Source: Pedobacter sp. PLR
GTDB taxonomy: Bacteria > Bacteroidota > Bacteroidia > Sphingobacteriales > Sphingobacteriaceae
Direction: 5' to 3'
Length of the DNA: 64,000 nucleotides
NCBI RefSeq assembly: GCF_026239675.1
Contig: NZ_JAPIVQ010000002.1
Location: forward strand, 186,001 to 250,000
The notes beneath the pieces were generated by a model. The model worked only from the letters and a program-made list of their open reading frames with translations. It made no database searches and was not told the DNA's origin. This document shows, in pieces, positions 8,984 through 16,828 of the stretch (its first letter is position 1; each line of letters starts with the position of its first letter). Both the position numbers and the translations under genes were made by a program.

Positions 8984-9022
8984 AACAAAGAATGGCTGCC
9001 CTTAAGGCAGCCATTCTTTGTT
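8984..9022. terminator. Bidirectional terminator between tlpA-like gene and hipT
   Basis: A perfect 17-bp inverted repeat (AACAAAGAATGGCTGCC with its complement) around a 5-base loop, CTTAA. The two convergent genes stop at 8950 and 9039, so the hairpin can end both transcripts. Confidence 0.85.
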
Positions 9023-9038
9023 TATAGTAGATTTTGCT

Positions 9039-9968
9039 TTATTCGGTCAGCTTTTTAAGCTTTTCTGTCCATAAGCTTTTATATTGGGCTTTGTAGGCTT
9101 CGCTTACAAAAGACTGGTCGATCATTTGAAAAACCTGATCAGTGCTGTTGCTGTATTTGTTGATGATTCTTTTAGTAAGGGGTGCAGCGATTTTCAGCAC
9201 ATTAGCCAGCATCTCGAAATCTTTTCTTCCTATATTTTTCTTTTTGCCGTTTAGTTTTAGCGCAACCTCTTCTTTATCCTTTGGATTGATCAGCTGAGCG
9301 TTGATCAGGTCGTATGCGGGTGAAAGCTGAATTTCATTTTCCTCATGGAGGATGGAGAAGTTTTTCAGGTGCATGTCATTGTTGCCGGATAGAAAAGAGA
9401 AAACCAGTAACTCAAAATAGCTCATGACCTCCAGTCCGTAGTTTGTGCAATACTTCTGGATTAGCTTTCCGCAACGTTCATAAGAACTGTCATATTTTTG
9501 CTCGGTCTGAAATTCACCCAGCTGACAGAAGTCTTCCATGTGGATTTTTTTTCCATCCAGGCGGTCAAATCTTTTGGCAAGGTATACCATCTGGCCGTCG
9601 GAAGCCTCTAACAGGCAGTGTTGACAGGTATTGATCTTGAAAATTTCAGCCAGATGCATGGTCAGATCCTCTACTTCGGGCATCTGACTATAGTGTGTGT
9701 TCTGAGGTTTTAAAATATAGTTCCCCCATAACCCGACGATAGTTAGGCGCTTACCAATTTCCGGAGCGTTTTCCAGCTCAACAGAAAGTTTCGGCTGAAC
9801 TCCGGTTAGGGCAATTCTTAGGTTAACTGTTGCTTTCGCAAGCTCATCCAGCAATTCTTTATTCAGTGTGAGTATAGGAAGCTCAGTTGTATTGAACATT
9901 TTTTTACAACAGCTGGGATGGTAGGTTCCTTTGCTTAACTCCTGATAACAAAAAGGACATTTATTCAT
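9039..9968 (-). CDS. hipT: HipT-like serine/threonine kinase toxin (HipA C-terminal domain)
   Basis: A 309-residue protein that holds only the kinase part of HipA. Visible kinase features are the glycine-rich loop ALTGVQPKLSVEL (53-65), the ATP lysine in NYILKPQ (K87), KRFDR (132-136), the catalytic loop SGNNDMHLKN (194-203, base D198) and the metal-binding SPAYD (D220). The N-terminus has a small zinc-ribbon-like cluster, CPFC then HPSCC (residues 4-21). HipA and HipT kinases phosphorylate aminoacyl-tRNA synthetases and stop translation. The start overlaps hipS by 8 bases, and the N-subdomain normally fused to HipA is that separate hipS gene. In E. coli HipT the loop carries an SxS phosphosite; here the corresponding residues appear to be A53-L-T55. 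Confidence 0.88.
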   Translation of the reverse strand: MNKCPFCYQELSKGTYHPSCCKKMFNTTELPILTLNKELLDELAKATVNLRIALTGVQPKLSVELENAPEIGKRLTIVGLWGNYILKPQNTHYSQMPEVEDLTMHLAEIFKINTCQHCLLEASDGQMVYLAKRFDRLDGKKIHMEDFCQLGEFQTEQKYDSSYERCGKLIQKYCTNYGLEVMSYFELLVFSFLSGNNDMHLKNFSILHEENEIQLSPAYDLINAQLINPKDKEEVALKLNGKKKNIGRKDFEMLANVLKIAAPLTKRIINKYSNSTDQVFQMIDQSFVSEAYKAQYKSLWTEKLKKLTE

Positions 9969-10296
9969 CGTTCATTTCCTCCTCTCCAAACACGGTAACA
10001 GCTCCAATTGTATCCTGACAGAGGGTAACAAGGAGTTCAAACCGATCTGAGTTTTTAAATTTCCAATAGTCTTTTGCGACTGCTAATAACCATCCTTCAG
10101 GAATTAATCCATCAAAGAAAGGAAATAGGATACTGCTGTTATAGGGATAAGCAGAGATTGGTAAAGTGAGGCTGATTGGTCTGGCCCCGGGGTTTGATAG
10201 ATATTGCGAATCATAGCTGAAACGGTAGCCAGTATCTGTTTTTTCCAGATAACCGGCCAGAGTTTGATCATAAAATATTTTAGCTCTTCTGATCAT
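9961..10296 (-). CDS. hipS: HipS-like protein (stand-alone HipA N-terminal subdomain)
   Basis: A 111-residue protein matching only the N-terminal subdomain of HipA: LAGYLEKTDTGYRFSYD, then PISLTLP and SSILFPFFDGLIPEGWLL, then LVTLCQDTIGAVTVF. In three-gene HipBST systems this small protein, rather than HipB, neutralises the kinase. The gene overlaps hipB by 4 bases (ATGA) and hipT by 8, so the three are translationally coupled. The neutralising role is taken from the HipBST family and was not tested here. Confidence 0.88.
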   Translation of the reverse strand: MIRRAKIFYDQTLAGYLEKTDTGYRFSYDSQYLSNPGARPISLTLPISAYPYNSSILFPFFDGLIPEGWLLAVAKDYWKFKNSDRFELLVTLCQDTIGAVTVFGEEEMNDE

Positions 10297-10511
10297 ACTT
10301 CCTCCTCCTCTGGGCGGTCCATATCTGTGATTCCCACTTGCTTGCCAAATAAGTACAATACCTGATTTACTTTGTCTAATCGTACAGTTGTTTTGCCCTG
10401 TTCTAATTCCCTTATGAAGCGAAGTCCAACGCCAGACTTAAAAGCAACATCCACTTGAGTGAGCTTTAATTGCTTTCTTTTTGCTTTAATAAACGTTACA
10501 ATTGGATTCAT
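10293..10511 (-). CDS. hipB: HipB-like helix-turn-helix regulator (y4mF type)
   Basis: A 72-residue XRE-type DNA-binding protein. The helix-turn-helix spans roughly residues 16-40 (LTQVDVAFKSGVGLRFIREL), followed by EQGKTTVRLDKVNQVL, the signature of the HipB/y4mF family. The C-terminus is short and acidic (RPEEEEV). It heads the operon and is the expected autorepressor: three palindromes that fit a dimeric HTH protein lie directly upstream, the nearest only 4 bases before its start codon. It probably bridges DNA and the HipS-HipT complex. Confidence 0.9.
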   Translation of the reverse strand: MNPIVTFIKAKRKQLKLTQVDVAFKSGVGLRFIRELEQGKTTVRLDKVNQVLYLFGKQVGITDMDRPEEEEV

Positions 10512-10515
10512 GATA

Positions 10516-10529
10516 TACCCTTTAGGGTA
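10516..10529. promoter_or_regulatory. Operator O1 of the hipBST operon
   Basis: The palindrome TACCC-N4-GGGTA begins 4 bases upstream of the hipB start codon, so a bound repressor would cover the translation start and any promoter just above it. Its centre is at 10522.5. Confidence 0.8.
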
Positions 10530-10554
10530 CTAATATACGAAAAACAAAGAAATA

Positions 10555-10570
10555 ATACCCGATGGGGTAT
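10555..10570. promoter_or_regulatory. Operator O2 of the hipBST operon
   Basis: ATACCC-N4-GGGTAT, the same half-sites and spacer length as O1. Its centre at 10562.5 is exactly 40 bp from the centre of O1. Confidence 0.8.
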
Positions 10571-10594
10571 ATATTTGCTGAAATGTCAGTTTTT

Positions 10595-10610
10595 ATACCC
10601 TATTGGGTAT
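10595..10610. promoter_or_regulatory. Operator O3 of the hipBST operon
   Basis: ATACCC-N4-GGGTAT again, centred at 10602.5 and exactly 40 bp from O2. Equal spacing suggests cooperative binding of HipB dimers along one face of the DNA. E. coli HipB likewise uses several inverted repeats of a similar TATCC/GGATA type. Confidence 0.8.
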
Positions 10611-10620
10611 AGTTTTAAGA

Positions 10621-11057
10621 TGCATTAGTTGCTGACCATTCCTTATTACAAGCCGGGGCCTGAATCACCGGCTGTTTAAAACAGCATAGAAGTTTGGTAA
10701 TGCTAATCTGGATCTGGTTTAGTTTATCGGGGTTTTAAGCCCGTTTTGCAAGTGGTTTGCCGGGGCCTTATCCGGCCTGATGCCGGAGAAAGCCCTCTTC
10801 TAAGGCTCCTTATCCTTTTTAATCCAGCCACAGTTCCCTATAAATTTAGCTACGCTTCGATATTATGCTTATTTCCCTTTCCTGTCTGTGTTCTTAGGAT
10901 AATCTGTCTGTATTTTTATGCTGTTTAGTGTGCGAAATCAACCTTTGAACTGGTTTGGAGCTTGTTTTTAGCGGAACAAAAAAACCGATTTTAAATTGGT
11001 GTTTATTTATTTAATAATGCCCAACTTGCTCTGAATAAACAATTAAATTTTAAAATT
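10621..11057. other. Non-coding stretch between the hipBST operators and the DUF6266 gene
   Basis: No gene is supported here. A 60-codon plus-strand frame at 10746-10928 has no recognisable domain and looks like chance. Small inverted repeats occur: GCTGTTTAAAACAGC near 10670, and several GCCGG/CCGGC words between about 10650 and 10790. The last 60 bases are A/T-rich, as usual for a leader in this lineage. No convincing promoter match was found. Confidence 0.5.
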
Positions 11058-11918
11058 ATGTCAGTTTCAAGAAATGGAATGCATGGCTGGCCAAGCGGCA
11101 AGCTCGGCAATGTGGTGTCTTATATGTTAAATGGTCAGCTCGTTCACCGGACTGTTGGAAAACAAGGGAAACCTAGTCTGAAGCAGAAGGCCAACCACCA
11201 GTCTATGGCGGTAATCACGCGTTTTCTAGGTCATTTTAATGGCTATCTCAGCAATGGATTTGAGCTGGAAGCCCGTGGAACCATCAGAAATCAGCACAAC
11301 CTGGCCGTTTCCTGCAATAAGAAAAATGCATTGCAGGGGAATTATCCGAACATCAGTATCGATTATGCTAAAGTACAACTCAGTAAGGGTACCTTAAAGA
11401 ACCCTGAAAACCTCCGCATGGAGAAAGTGGAAGGTGGTCTGCAAATCACCTGGGATCCTTCCTATCAATCCGGAGAGGGCTCACAATACGACGATTGTCT
11501 GCAACTGGCCATTTACTTTCCAAAAAGCAGGACACAGAAGGTAGAGTTGAATTTTTCTAAAAGAGAGTTAGGAACTGCTTTTCTGCCTTTAGAGCCGGAA
11601 AAATTGGAAGGTTCTATGGAGGTATACCTGTTTTTGAGTGCAGCAAACCATGATTCTGTTTCGGATACGGTATATCTGGGCAACCTGAATGGGGCCTTTG
11701 TAAACCCGGAAATCATAAAAAAAGGAGCGGCAAATGAAGAAGTACAGGCGGAAGAATTGCGGACAAAGGCTAGATATGAGCAGGTAAGCGTACAATACAA
11801 GGCGCAAATGAAGCTCAAGCCCGAAGACAGGATATCGGCTAAAGCTTTCAGAAACTTAGAAAGAGAATATTTGGTTTTGGCGAATAGATTTGGATCAATG
11901 CCAACGAAATCCGGCTAA
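11058..11918 (+). CDS. DUF6266 family protein
   Basis: A 286-residue protein with no signal peptide. The first 50 residues (NGMHGWPSGKLGNVVSYMLNG, then a basic KQGKPSLKQKANHQ segment) resemble DUF6266 proteins, which are common in Pedobacter and its relatives and have no known function. The middle (about 110-215) reads as beta-strand rich, with LQLAIYFPKS and MEVYLFLSAAN, and the last 60 residues are charged and helical. It stands alone, preceded by a long non-coding stretch. The family call rests on the N-terminal pattern only. Confidence 0.65.
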   Translation: MSVSRNGMHGWPSGKLGNVVSYMLNGQLVHRTVGKQGKPSLKQKANHQSMAVITRFLGHFNGYLSNGFELEARGTIRNQHNLAVSCNKKNALQGNYPNISIDYAKVQLSKGTLKNPENLRMEKVEGGLQITWDPSYQSGEGSQYDDCLQLAIYFPKSRTQKVELNFSKRELGTAFLPLEPEKLEGSMEVYLFLSAANHDSVSDTVYLGNLNGAFVNPEIIKKGAANEEVQAEELRTKARYEQVSVQYKAQMKLKPEDRISAKAFRNLEREYLVLANRFGSMPTKSG

Positions 11919-12008
11919 CCTTCGGCTTATTTTTAATTGCCGGATAGCGGAATTATATTATTTTTGGTCGTCGTCTTATTTTTACGATTTGAACCATAAA
12001 AACAACCT

Positions 12009-13019
12009 ATGCGGATTCGCTTATTATTGACCTTTGCGGTACTATGTACGGCTATTATGAATACCTATGCCCAGGAATTAGAGGGAAATTTAAATTTTCA
12101 CGGTTTTGTTGACAATAGGGAATATGCGAAGTCTAAACGTTTTTCTGAAACTATTTTTGGAATGCGGGTTTCTCCGGAAGTCGGTCTGCTGATTGATAGT
12201 ACCCACAGAATCAGGGTTGGTTTTAATGCGCTCCATGAATTTGGTTCTCCGAAATTTACCGCGAGTATCGCGCCGGTAGCCTATTATCAGTATATGAAGA
12301 AGAACTGGAACTTCTTTATGGGAGCTTTCCCCAGGCAGGGACTGATCTCTGATTTTCCTCGTGCCATATTAAATGATACGCTGAATTATTATCGCCCTAA
12401 TATTGAAGGGATGTTGGTGAAATATGAGAATGAAAACTGGAAAGAAGTCATCTTTATTGACTGGACCAGCAGACAAACCGGGACTGCAAGAGAGAATTTT
12501 GTCTTTGGTTTTTCGGGTACCTATAAAAAAGACTTGTTTTTTGTTTCACATCATGCCATGATGCTCCACAATGCAGGTCCAGGGATTCCTATTCCCAATG
12601 ACCACGTAGAAGACAATGGTGCAGCAAGTGTAAAAGTAGGACTGGACTTGTCTAAGAAGACCTTTCTGGATTCGCTGACACTTAGTGCTGGTGGGATGAT
12701 CTCTTTTGAACGGATACGTACAGCTGGTGGCTGGAAAACGCCTAAAGGCATGTTGCTGGAACTGAATATGGAATACCATAAGTTCGGAATCGTTAATTCC
12801 TTTTACAAAGGACAAGGCCATCACCTGATTATGGGGGATAAATTTTATACGGCAAAAACTTACAACAGAACAGACCTGACCTGGCGTCCGATTGTTTATA
12901 AAAACCTGGAAGCTAAACTGGCTTTATCCTTCCACTTTGTGGATGGGGTAATTGATAGTCAGCAAGCGTTTGGATTAAGATACAACCTTTCCGGAAGCAG
13001 GTCTTTAAAAAGGAAATAA
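12009..13019 (+). CDS. Putative outer-membrane beta-barrel protein, unknown function
   Basis: A 336-residue exported protein: signal peptide MRIRLLLTFAVLCTAIMNTYA followed by Q. The mature part alternates polar and aromatic residues in short strands (FGMRVSPEVGLLI, FFMGAFPRQGLISDF, FFVSHHAMMLH, FGIVNSFYKGQGHHLI, LALSFHFVDGV), which suggests a porin-like barrel. I do not recognise a named family. It is monocistronic, with the DUF6266 gene 90 bases upstream and a bidirectional terminator downstream. Confidence 0.6.
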   Translation: MRIRLLLTFAVLCTAIMNTYAQELEGNLNFHGFVDNREYAKSKRFSETIFGMRVSPEVGLLIDSTHRIRVGFNALHEFGSPKFTASIAPVAYYQYMKKNWNFFMGAFPRQGLISDFPRAILNDTLNYYRPNIEGMLVKYENENWKEVIFIDWTSRQTGTARENFVFGFSGTYKKDLFFVSHHAMMLHNAGPGIPIPNDHVEDNGAASVKVGLDLSKKTFLDSLTLSAGGMISFERIRTAGGWKTPKGMLLELNMEYHKFGIVNSFYKGQGHHLIMGDKFYTAKTYNRTDLTWRPIVYKNLEAKLALSFHFVDGVIDSQQAFGLRYNLSGSRSLKRK

Positions 13020-13084
13020 TTCGCCATCGGGAGATATATTCCTTAATCAGGATTTTCTCTTTTGTCAGCGGGAAAAAAAAGCAT

Positions 13085-13122
13085 AAAAAAACGGCCTTGT
13101 TCTTAGAACAAAGCCGTTTTTT
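13085..13122. terminator. Bidirectional terminator between the barrel gene and purD
   Basis: Inverted repeat AAAAAACGGC..TTGTTCT / AGAACAA..GCCGTTTTTT with one internal mismatch and A/T runs on both flanks. It lies between stops at 13019 (plus) and 13139 (minus). Confidence 0.85.
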
Positions 13123-13138
13123 ATTTTAATACGACTAC

Positions 13139-14410
13139 TTACATTAAGTCGAAACCAATATCTTCCCTGAAATATTTACCATCAAAGTAAATGCGTGCAG
13201 CATCACCTGTCGCACATTGTAAAGCTTCAAACTGACTGTCTTGTAAACTTGTAACGGCAAGTACTCTTCCGCCATTTGTTTTCACGATACCACCTTCTAA
13301 AGCGGTTCCTGCCTGGAATACATGAGAATTACGCACATTTTCAATGCCGGTAATGACTTTCCCTTTTTCGTAATCACCAGGATAGCCACCTGCAACGATC
13401 ATTACGGTTGCTGCATTTTTAGGACTGATGGTTAATTTATAGTCTTTTAATTTCTTTTGAGCAGTTGCCATGAACAGTTCTACCAGATCGTTTTCGATAC
13501 GTGGAATTACGCTTTCCGTTTCCGGATCGCCCATTCTGCAATTGTACTCTATAATTAAAGGCTCATCACCAACTTTGAATAAACCAAAGAAGATAAAGCC
13601 GGTATAATCAATTTTGTCTTTCTTCAAACCTTCAATGGTAGGAATGATGATTTTCTGCTCTACTTTAGTCAGGAAAGCTGCATCTGCGAAAGGTACCGGA
13701 GATACGGATCCCATTCCACCAGTGTTCAGGCCGGTATCTGCCTGTCCGATTTTTTTATAGTCTTTAGCCTCAGGAAGGATCACATAGTTTTTACCATCCG
13801 ACAATACGAAAACAGAAAGCTCTATTCCGGTAAGGAACTCTTCTACGACCACGGTACTTCCGGCATTACCGAATTTACCACCCAGCATCAGCTTTAATTC
13901 TGCCTGTGCTTCTTCGATACTTTCCAGAATCAATACACCTTTTCCTGCTGCTAATCCGTCTGCTTTTAAAACAATCGGAAGGGCATGAGCTGCAAGGTAA
14001 GCCAATCCTTCTTCCAGGTTTTCATTGCTGAAAGACCTTGATCCTGGTGTTGGGATACCATGGCGAGCCATGAATTGCTTAGAGAAATCTTTACTTCCTT
14101 CCAGGATTGCACCTTCTTTTTTAGGACCGATAACAGGGATGTGCGCTAATGCCGCATCATTCACAAAGAAATCATGGATGCCATTAACCAGGGGTTCTTC
14201 CGGGCCAACTACTAAAAGTTCAATAGCTTCTTTTAAGGCGAAAGCTTTAACGGCTTCAAAATCATTAGGGTTCAGGCTGATATTTTTTCCATAAGCACCG
14301 GTACCACCGTTGCCTGGTGCAATAAACAGTTGAGAACATTGAGAAGATTGGCTCATTTTCCAGGCTAATGCACTTTCTCTGCCGCCAGAACCTAATAGTA
14401 AGATATTCAT
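13139..14410 (-). CDS. purD: Phosphoribosylamine-glycine ligase
   Basis: Second step of de novo purine synthesis: joins glycine to phosphoribosylamine with ATP to give GAR. The 423-residue protein has the normal single-domain length and ATP-grasp layout: MNILLLGSGGRESALAWK at the N-terminus, APGNGGTG near 32, VGPEEPLVNGI near 68, KADGLAAGKGV near 147, LNTGGMGSVSP near 227 and the metal-binding EYNCRMGDPETE near 285. The ATG at 14410 gives the family's canonical start. It is transcribed away from the sigma-factor gene; the 203-base gap between them must hold both promoters. Confidence 0.97.
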   Translation of the reverse strand: MNILLLGSGGRESALAWKMSQSSQCSQLFIAPGNGGTGAYGKNISLNPNDFEAVKAFALKEAIELLVVGPEEPLVNGIHDFFVNDAALAHIPVIGPKKEGAILEGSKDFSKQFMARHGIPTPGSRSFSNENLEEGLAYLAAHALPIVLKADGLAAGKGVLILESIEEAQAELKLMLGGKFGNAGSTVVVEEFLTGIELSVFVLSDGKNYVILPEAKDYKKIGQADTGLNTGGMGSVSPVPFADAAFLTKVEQKIIIPTIEGLKKDKIDYTGFIFFGLFKVGDEPLIIEYNCRMGDPETESVIPRIENDLVELFMATAQKKLKDYKLTISPKNAATVMIVAGGYPGDYEKGKVITGIENVRNSHVFQAGTALEGGIVKTNGGRVLAVTSLQDSQFEALQCATGDAARIYFDGKYFREDIGFDLM

Positions 14411-14613
14411 CTATGTATGATTTGTTGTTTGAATTGTTAGGTGGATCGGGTATCTGCCCGGTTCGTAGCGGCAAATATACCGCTTTAGCTAAATTATCAC
14501 AGTTTAAGTTGAATATTAAAAAAATGACTAAAAAATACATTTGGGGAATGTGAATGCTAAATGGAATTAATTATTTATTATTGGATAACTGAAAAGTTAC
14601 GGTCAATTGATTT

Positions 14614-15234
14614 ATGATTGTTGCAAGTATAGGAAGTATGGCCCTGAAGAGGATTGAGAATGAAAGCGCAGTATTACAGCAAATCTCTGAAGGGTGCGAA
14701 CAATCCTTTGGTGTATTGTTTTATCATTACCTGCCGGTTCTGCAATCTTTTGCACTAAAATTCACCAGGTCTACTGAGGCTGCGGAAGAAGTGATCCAGG
14801 AGGCATTTGTCCGCATCTGGTTAAACAGAGACCGTTTGGACGAGGTAGAAAACATTCAGGCTTACCTGTACAAGTTTGTTTCTAATGAATGTCTGAGCTA
14901 TTTGCGTAAAGCCTTGCGACAAGAAAAAGCGATGGATGAGGCAAAAAATGTCCCATTACAACCCCTGAATAATGAGACCATGGAATCCGTTCATTTTAAT
15001 GAATTGAAAGGGATTATTGCCCGTGCGGTGGAAACCCTTAGCCCTCAGCGTAAAACGGTTTACCAATTAAGCCGGCTGGAAGGATTGAGTATTCCTGAGA
15101 TTTCAGAAAAATTGAATTTATCTCAAAATACCGTTAAAAACACATTAATTACTGCATTAAAGTGCATTAGAGCGAATCTTATTGCTAATGGAATTGAATT
15201 AAGTCTGCTTTTTTTATTGTTCTGGAAAAAATAA
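14614..15234 (+). CDS. RNA polymerase sigma factor, ECF (FecI-like)
   Basis: A 206-residue group IV sigma factor. Region 2 reads FALKFTRSTEAAEEVIQEAF followed by VRIWLNRDRL (about residues 46-75). Region 4 reads SPQRKTVYQLSRLEG, then IPEISEKLNLSQNTVKNTL (about 140-175). It belongs to the Bacteroidota ECF group found next to FecR and SusC genes. An alternative ATG at 14638 (MALKRIENES) would drop eight residues and matches the usual start just as well. A FecR gene follows after 64 bases, so this sigma factor should be held by it and released when the SusC transporter senses its ligand. Confidence 0.93.
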   Translation: MIVASIGSMALKRIENESAVLQQISEGCEQSFGVLFYHYLPVLQSFALKFTRSTEAAEEVIQEAFVRIWLNRDRLDEVENIQAYLYKFVSNECLSYLRKALRQEKAMDEAKNVPLQPLNNETMESVHFNELKGIIARAVETLSPQRKTVYQLSRLEGLSIPEISEKLNLSQNTVKNTLITALKCIRANLIANGIELSLLFLLFWKK

Positions 15235-15298
15235 TTCAAATAATCCATTTTCTTGATAGTCCTTATTTGATTTTGCGGCTTCTTAGTATAAGAATCGC

Positions 15299-16489
15299 AT
15301 GGAAAAAACACCACATTATTTATTACAACAGTTCCAATCGGGGAGCATTACAGCAGAGGAGCGTAAGCTACTTTCAACACTGATTCAATCTTCACCGGAG
15401 GTATTGGCAGCGGTAATTGCTGAAATGATGGCGGAAGAAATGGTTGATCCTCATCTGCTGACCGAACCTGTAAATAGCGAAAGAATGTTGGCCTCCATCT
15501 TATCTGTGGATAAATCGAAAGTTCCTGTTAAGCGTCGTTTGTTGTTTTCTAAAATGCAATGGGCATCTGCAGCGGCTGTATTTCTGATTGGCTCCATCGC
15601 ACTGTATTTTTATCTTACACCTCCGCTTAAACCAAATGTTCAGCTCTTTGCAAAAGACATCGCACCAGCAGGAAACCAGGCGGTGCTGACGCTTGCCGAT
15701 GGGAAAACAATTTCCCTGACCGCAGCTACTGGCGGAGCTGTGATCAAAGACGCGGGCATTTCCATCACGAAAACTGCCGATGGGAAATTGGTCTATGAGG
15801 TTGCGGGGATACCGCTAAAAGCAGACAATTCTATCCATAATACGATTGCCACTCCAAAAGGTGGGCAATGGCAGATTCATTTGCCTGATGGCACCATGGT
15901 GTGGATAAACGCAGAATCTTCCTTAACCTATCCTGTTACTTTTTCAAAATTGAAAACACGTGAAGTGACCTTAAAAGGGGAGGCCTATTTTGAAGTCGCC
16001 AAAGATGCTGATCGTCCATTTATAGTCCATAACCCGAAACAAGATGTACAGGTACTGGGAACTCATTTTAACATCAATGCTTACCCTGAAGAAGGTGTTG
16101 TTAGAACAACGCTTTTAGAAGGCAGTGTACGGGTGTTGAAAAACGAAGGTAATGAAGAGCAGTTGTTAAAACCCGGAGAGCAATCGGTGTTGACGAATGC
16201 AGGGATCTCGGTCACCAGGCCGGATCTGGAGACGGTGACCGCCTGGAAAGACGGTTATTTCATGTTCAACAATGAAAAGCAGGAGAGTATCATGCGGAAA
16301 ATTTCCAGATGGTATAATGTAGAAGTCGTGTTTGCTGATCCTGCCGCAAAAGATGTCATGTACTATGGGACATTAAACAGATTTGATAAGGTATCGAAAA
16401 TTCTAGACAAGCTTGGGCAAACAGGAGAAGTGCGTTATGAAGTGCTGTCCAATAAGATTGTCGTGTATAAACAGGATAAAAGAGACTAA
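15299..16489 (+). CDS. FecR family anti-sigma factor
   Basis: A 396-residue single-pass inner-membrane protein. The N-terminal ~80 residues are cytoplasmic and should bind the sigma factor. A membrane segment lies at about 82-108 (WASAAAVFLIGSIALYFYL). The periplasmic part carries the FecR domain (TPKGGQWQIHLPDGTMVWIN near 186-205, LKGEAYFEVAKDADRPFIV near 224-242, VQVLGTHFNINAY near 250) and a C-terminal DUF4974/STN-like domain (WYNVEVVFADP). It is paired with the ECF gene upstream and the STN-containing SusC downstream, the usual trans-envelope signalling trio. Confidence 0.93.
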   Translation: MEKTPHYLLQQFQSGSITAEERKLLSTLIQSSPEVLAAVIAEMMAEEMVDPHLLTEPVNSERMLASILSVDKSKVPVKRRLLFSKMQWASAAAVFLIGSIALYFYLTPPLKPNVQLFAKDIAPAGNQAVLTLADGKTISLTAATGGAVIKDAGISITKTADGKLVYEVAGIPLKADNSIHNTIATPKGGQWQIHLPDGTMVWINAESSLTYPVTFSKLKTREVTLKGEAYFEVAKDADRPFIVHNPKQDVQVLGTHFNINAYPEEGVVRTTLLEGSVRVLKNEGNEEQLLKPGEQSVLTNAGISVTRPDLETVTAWKDGYFMFNNEKQESIMRKISRWYNVEVVFADPAAKDVMYYGTLNRFDKVSKILDKLGQTGEVRYEVLSNKIVVYKQDKRD

Positions 16490-16828
16490 GTCCCTGGAAG
16501 AGAAAACCGCATTAAAGAGAAACAATATTAAAGAGATTAACCACCTCTAAAAAGAGGAGCCCAACCAGCTCTTTTCGTAGTGCCATACTTTTTAACTAAT
16601 AGATTTTAAACCTAAACCAAACGAAACATGAGAAAATACTACAATCGCTTTTAGCCTCAGGGGTTAAGAAAAATGAAAGGAGTGCTACGAACACCCCTTT
16701 CGATTTATCTGTTTTAACCCGCCGTTTTACGGCCATCAATTGAAAAAATCAATTATTTCTTGGATTTAACGACGAAATAACTTTAGCGTGTAAACCTCTG
16801 CTATTTCGTAAAAAAAACAGACCATTAA
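16490..16828 (+). promoter_or_regulatory. Leader of the susC gene: overlapping hairpins and an 8-codon ORF
   Basis: This 339-base gap holds no full gene. Two hairpins share bases: CCTCT-AAAA-AGAGG (about 16544-16557) and AAAAGAG ... CTCTTTT (about 16550-16575), so only one can form at a time; the second could terminate the sigma/FecR transcript. Further on, after an A-rich leader typical of Bacteroidota starts (AAACGAAAC), an ATG at 16628 opens MRKYYNRF and stops at TAG (16652-16654). This peptide resembles the first residues of the SusC protein itself (MYKNYTRF). Whether it is a leader peptide or a decayed start is not clear. Confidence 0.4.

Noticed and set aside
10640..10800. GCCGG-rich inverted repeats as a possible small RNA or attachment site
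   Set aside because: The repeats are short and imperfect, with no T-run, no promoter match and no flanking integrase; nothing distinguishes them from chance.
10746..10928. A 60-codon plus-strand frame in the gap before the DUF6266 gene
   Set aside because: No domain, cysteine-rich random-looking composition, no leader; not supported as a gene.
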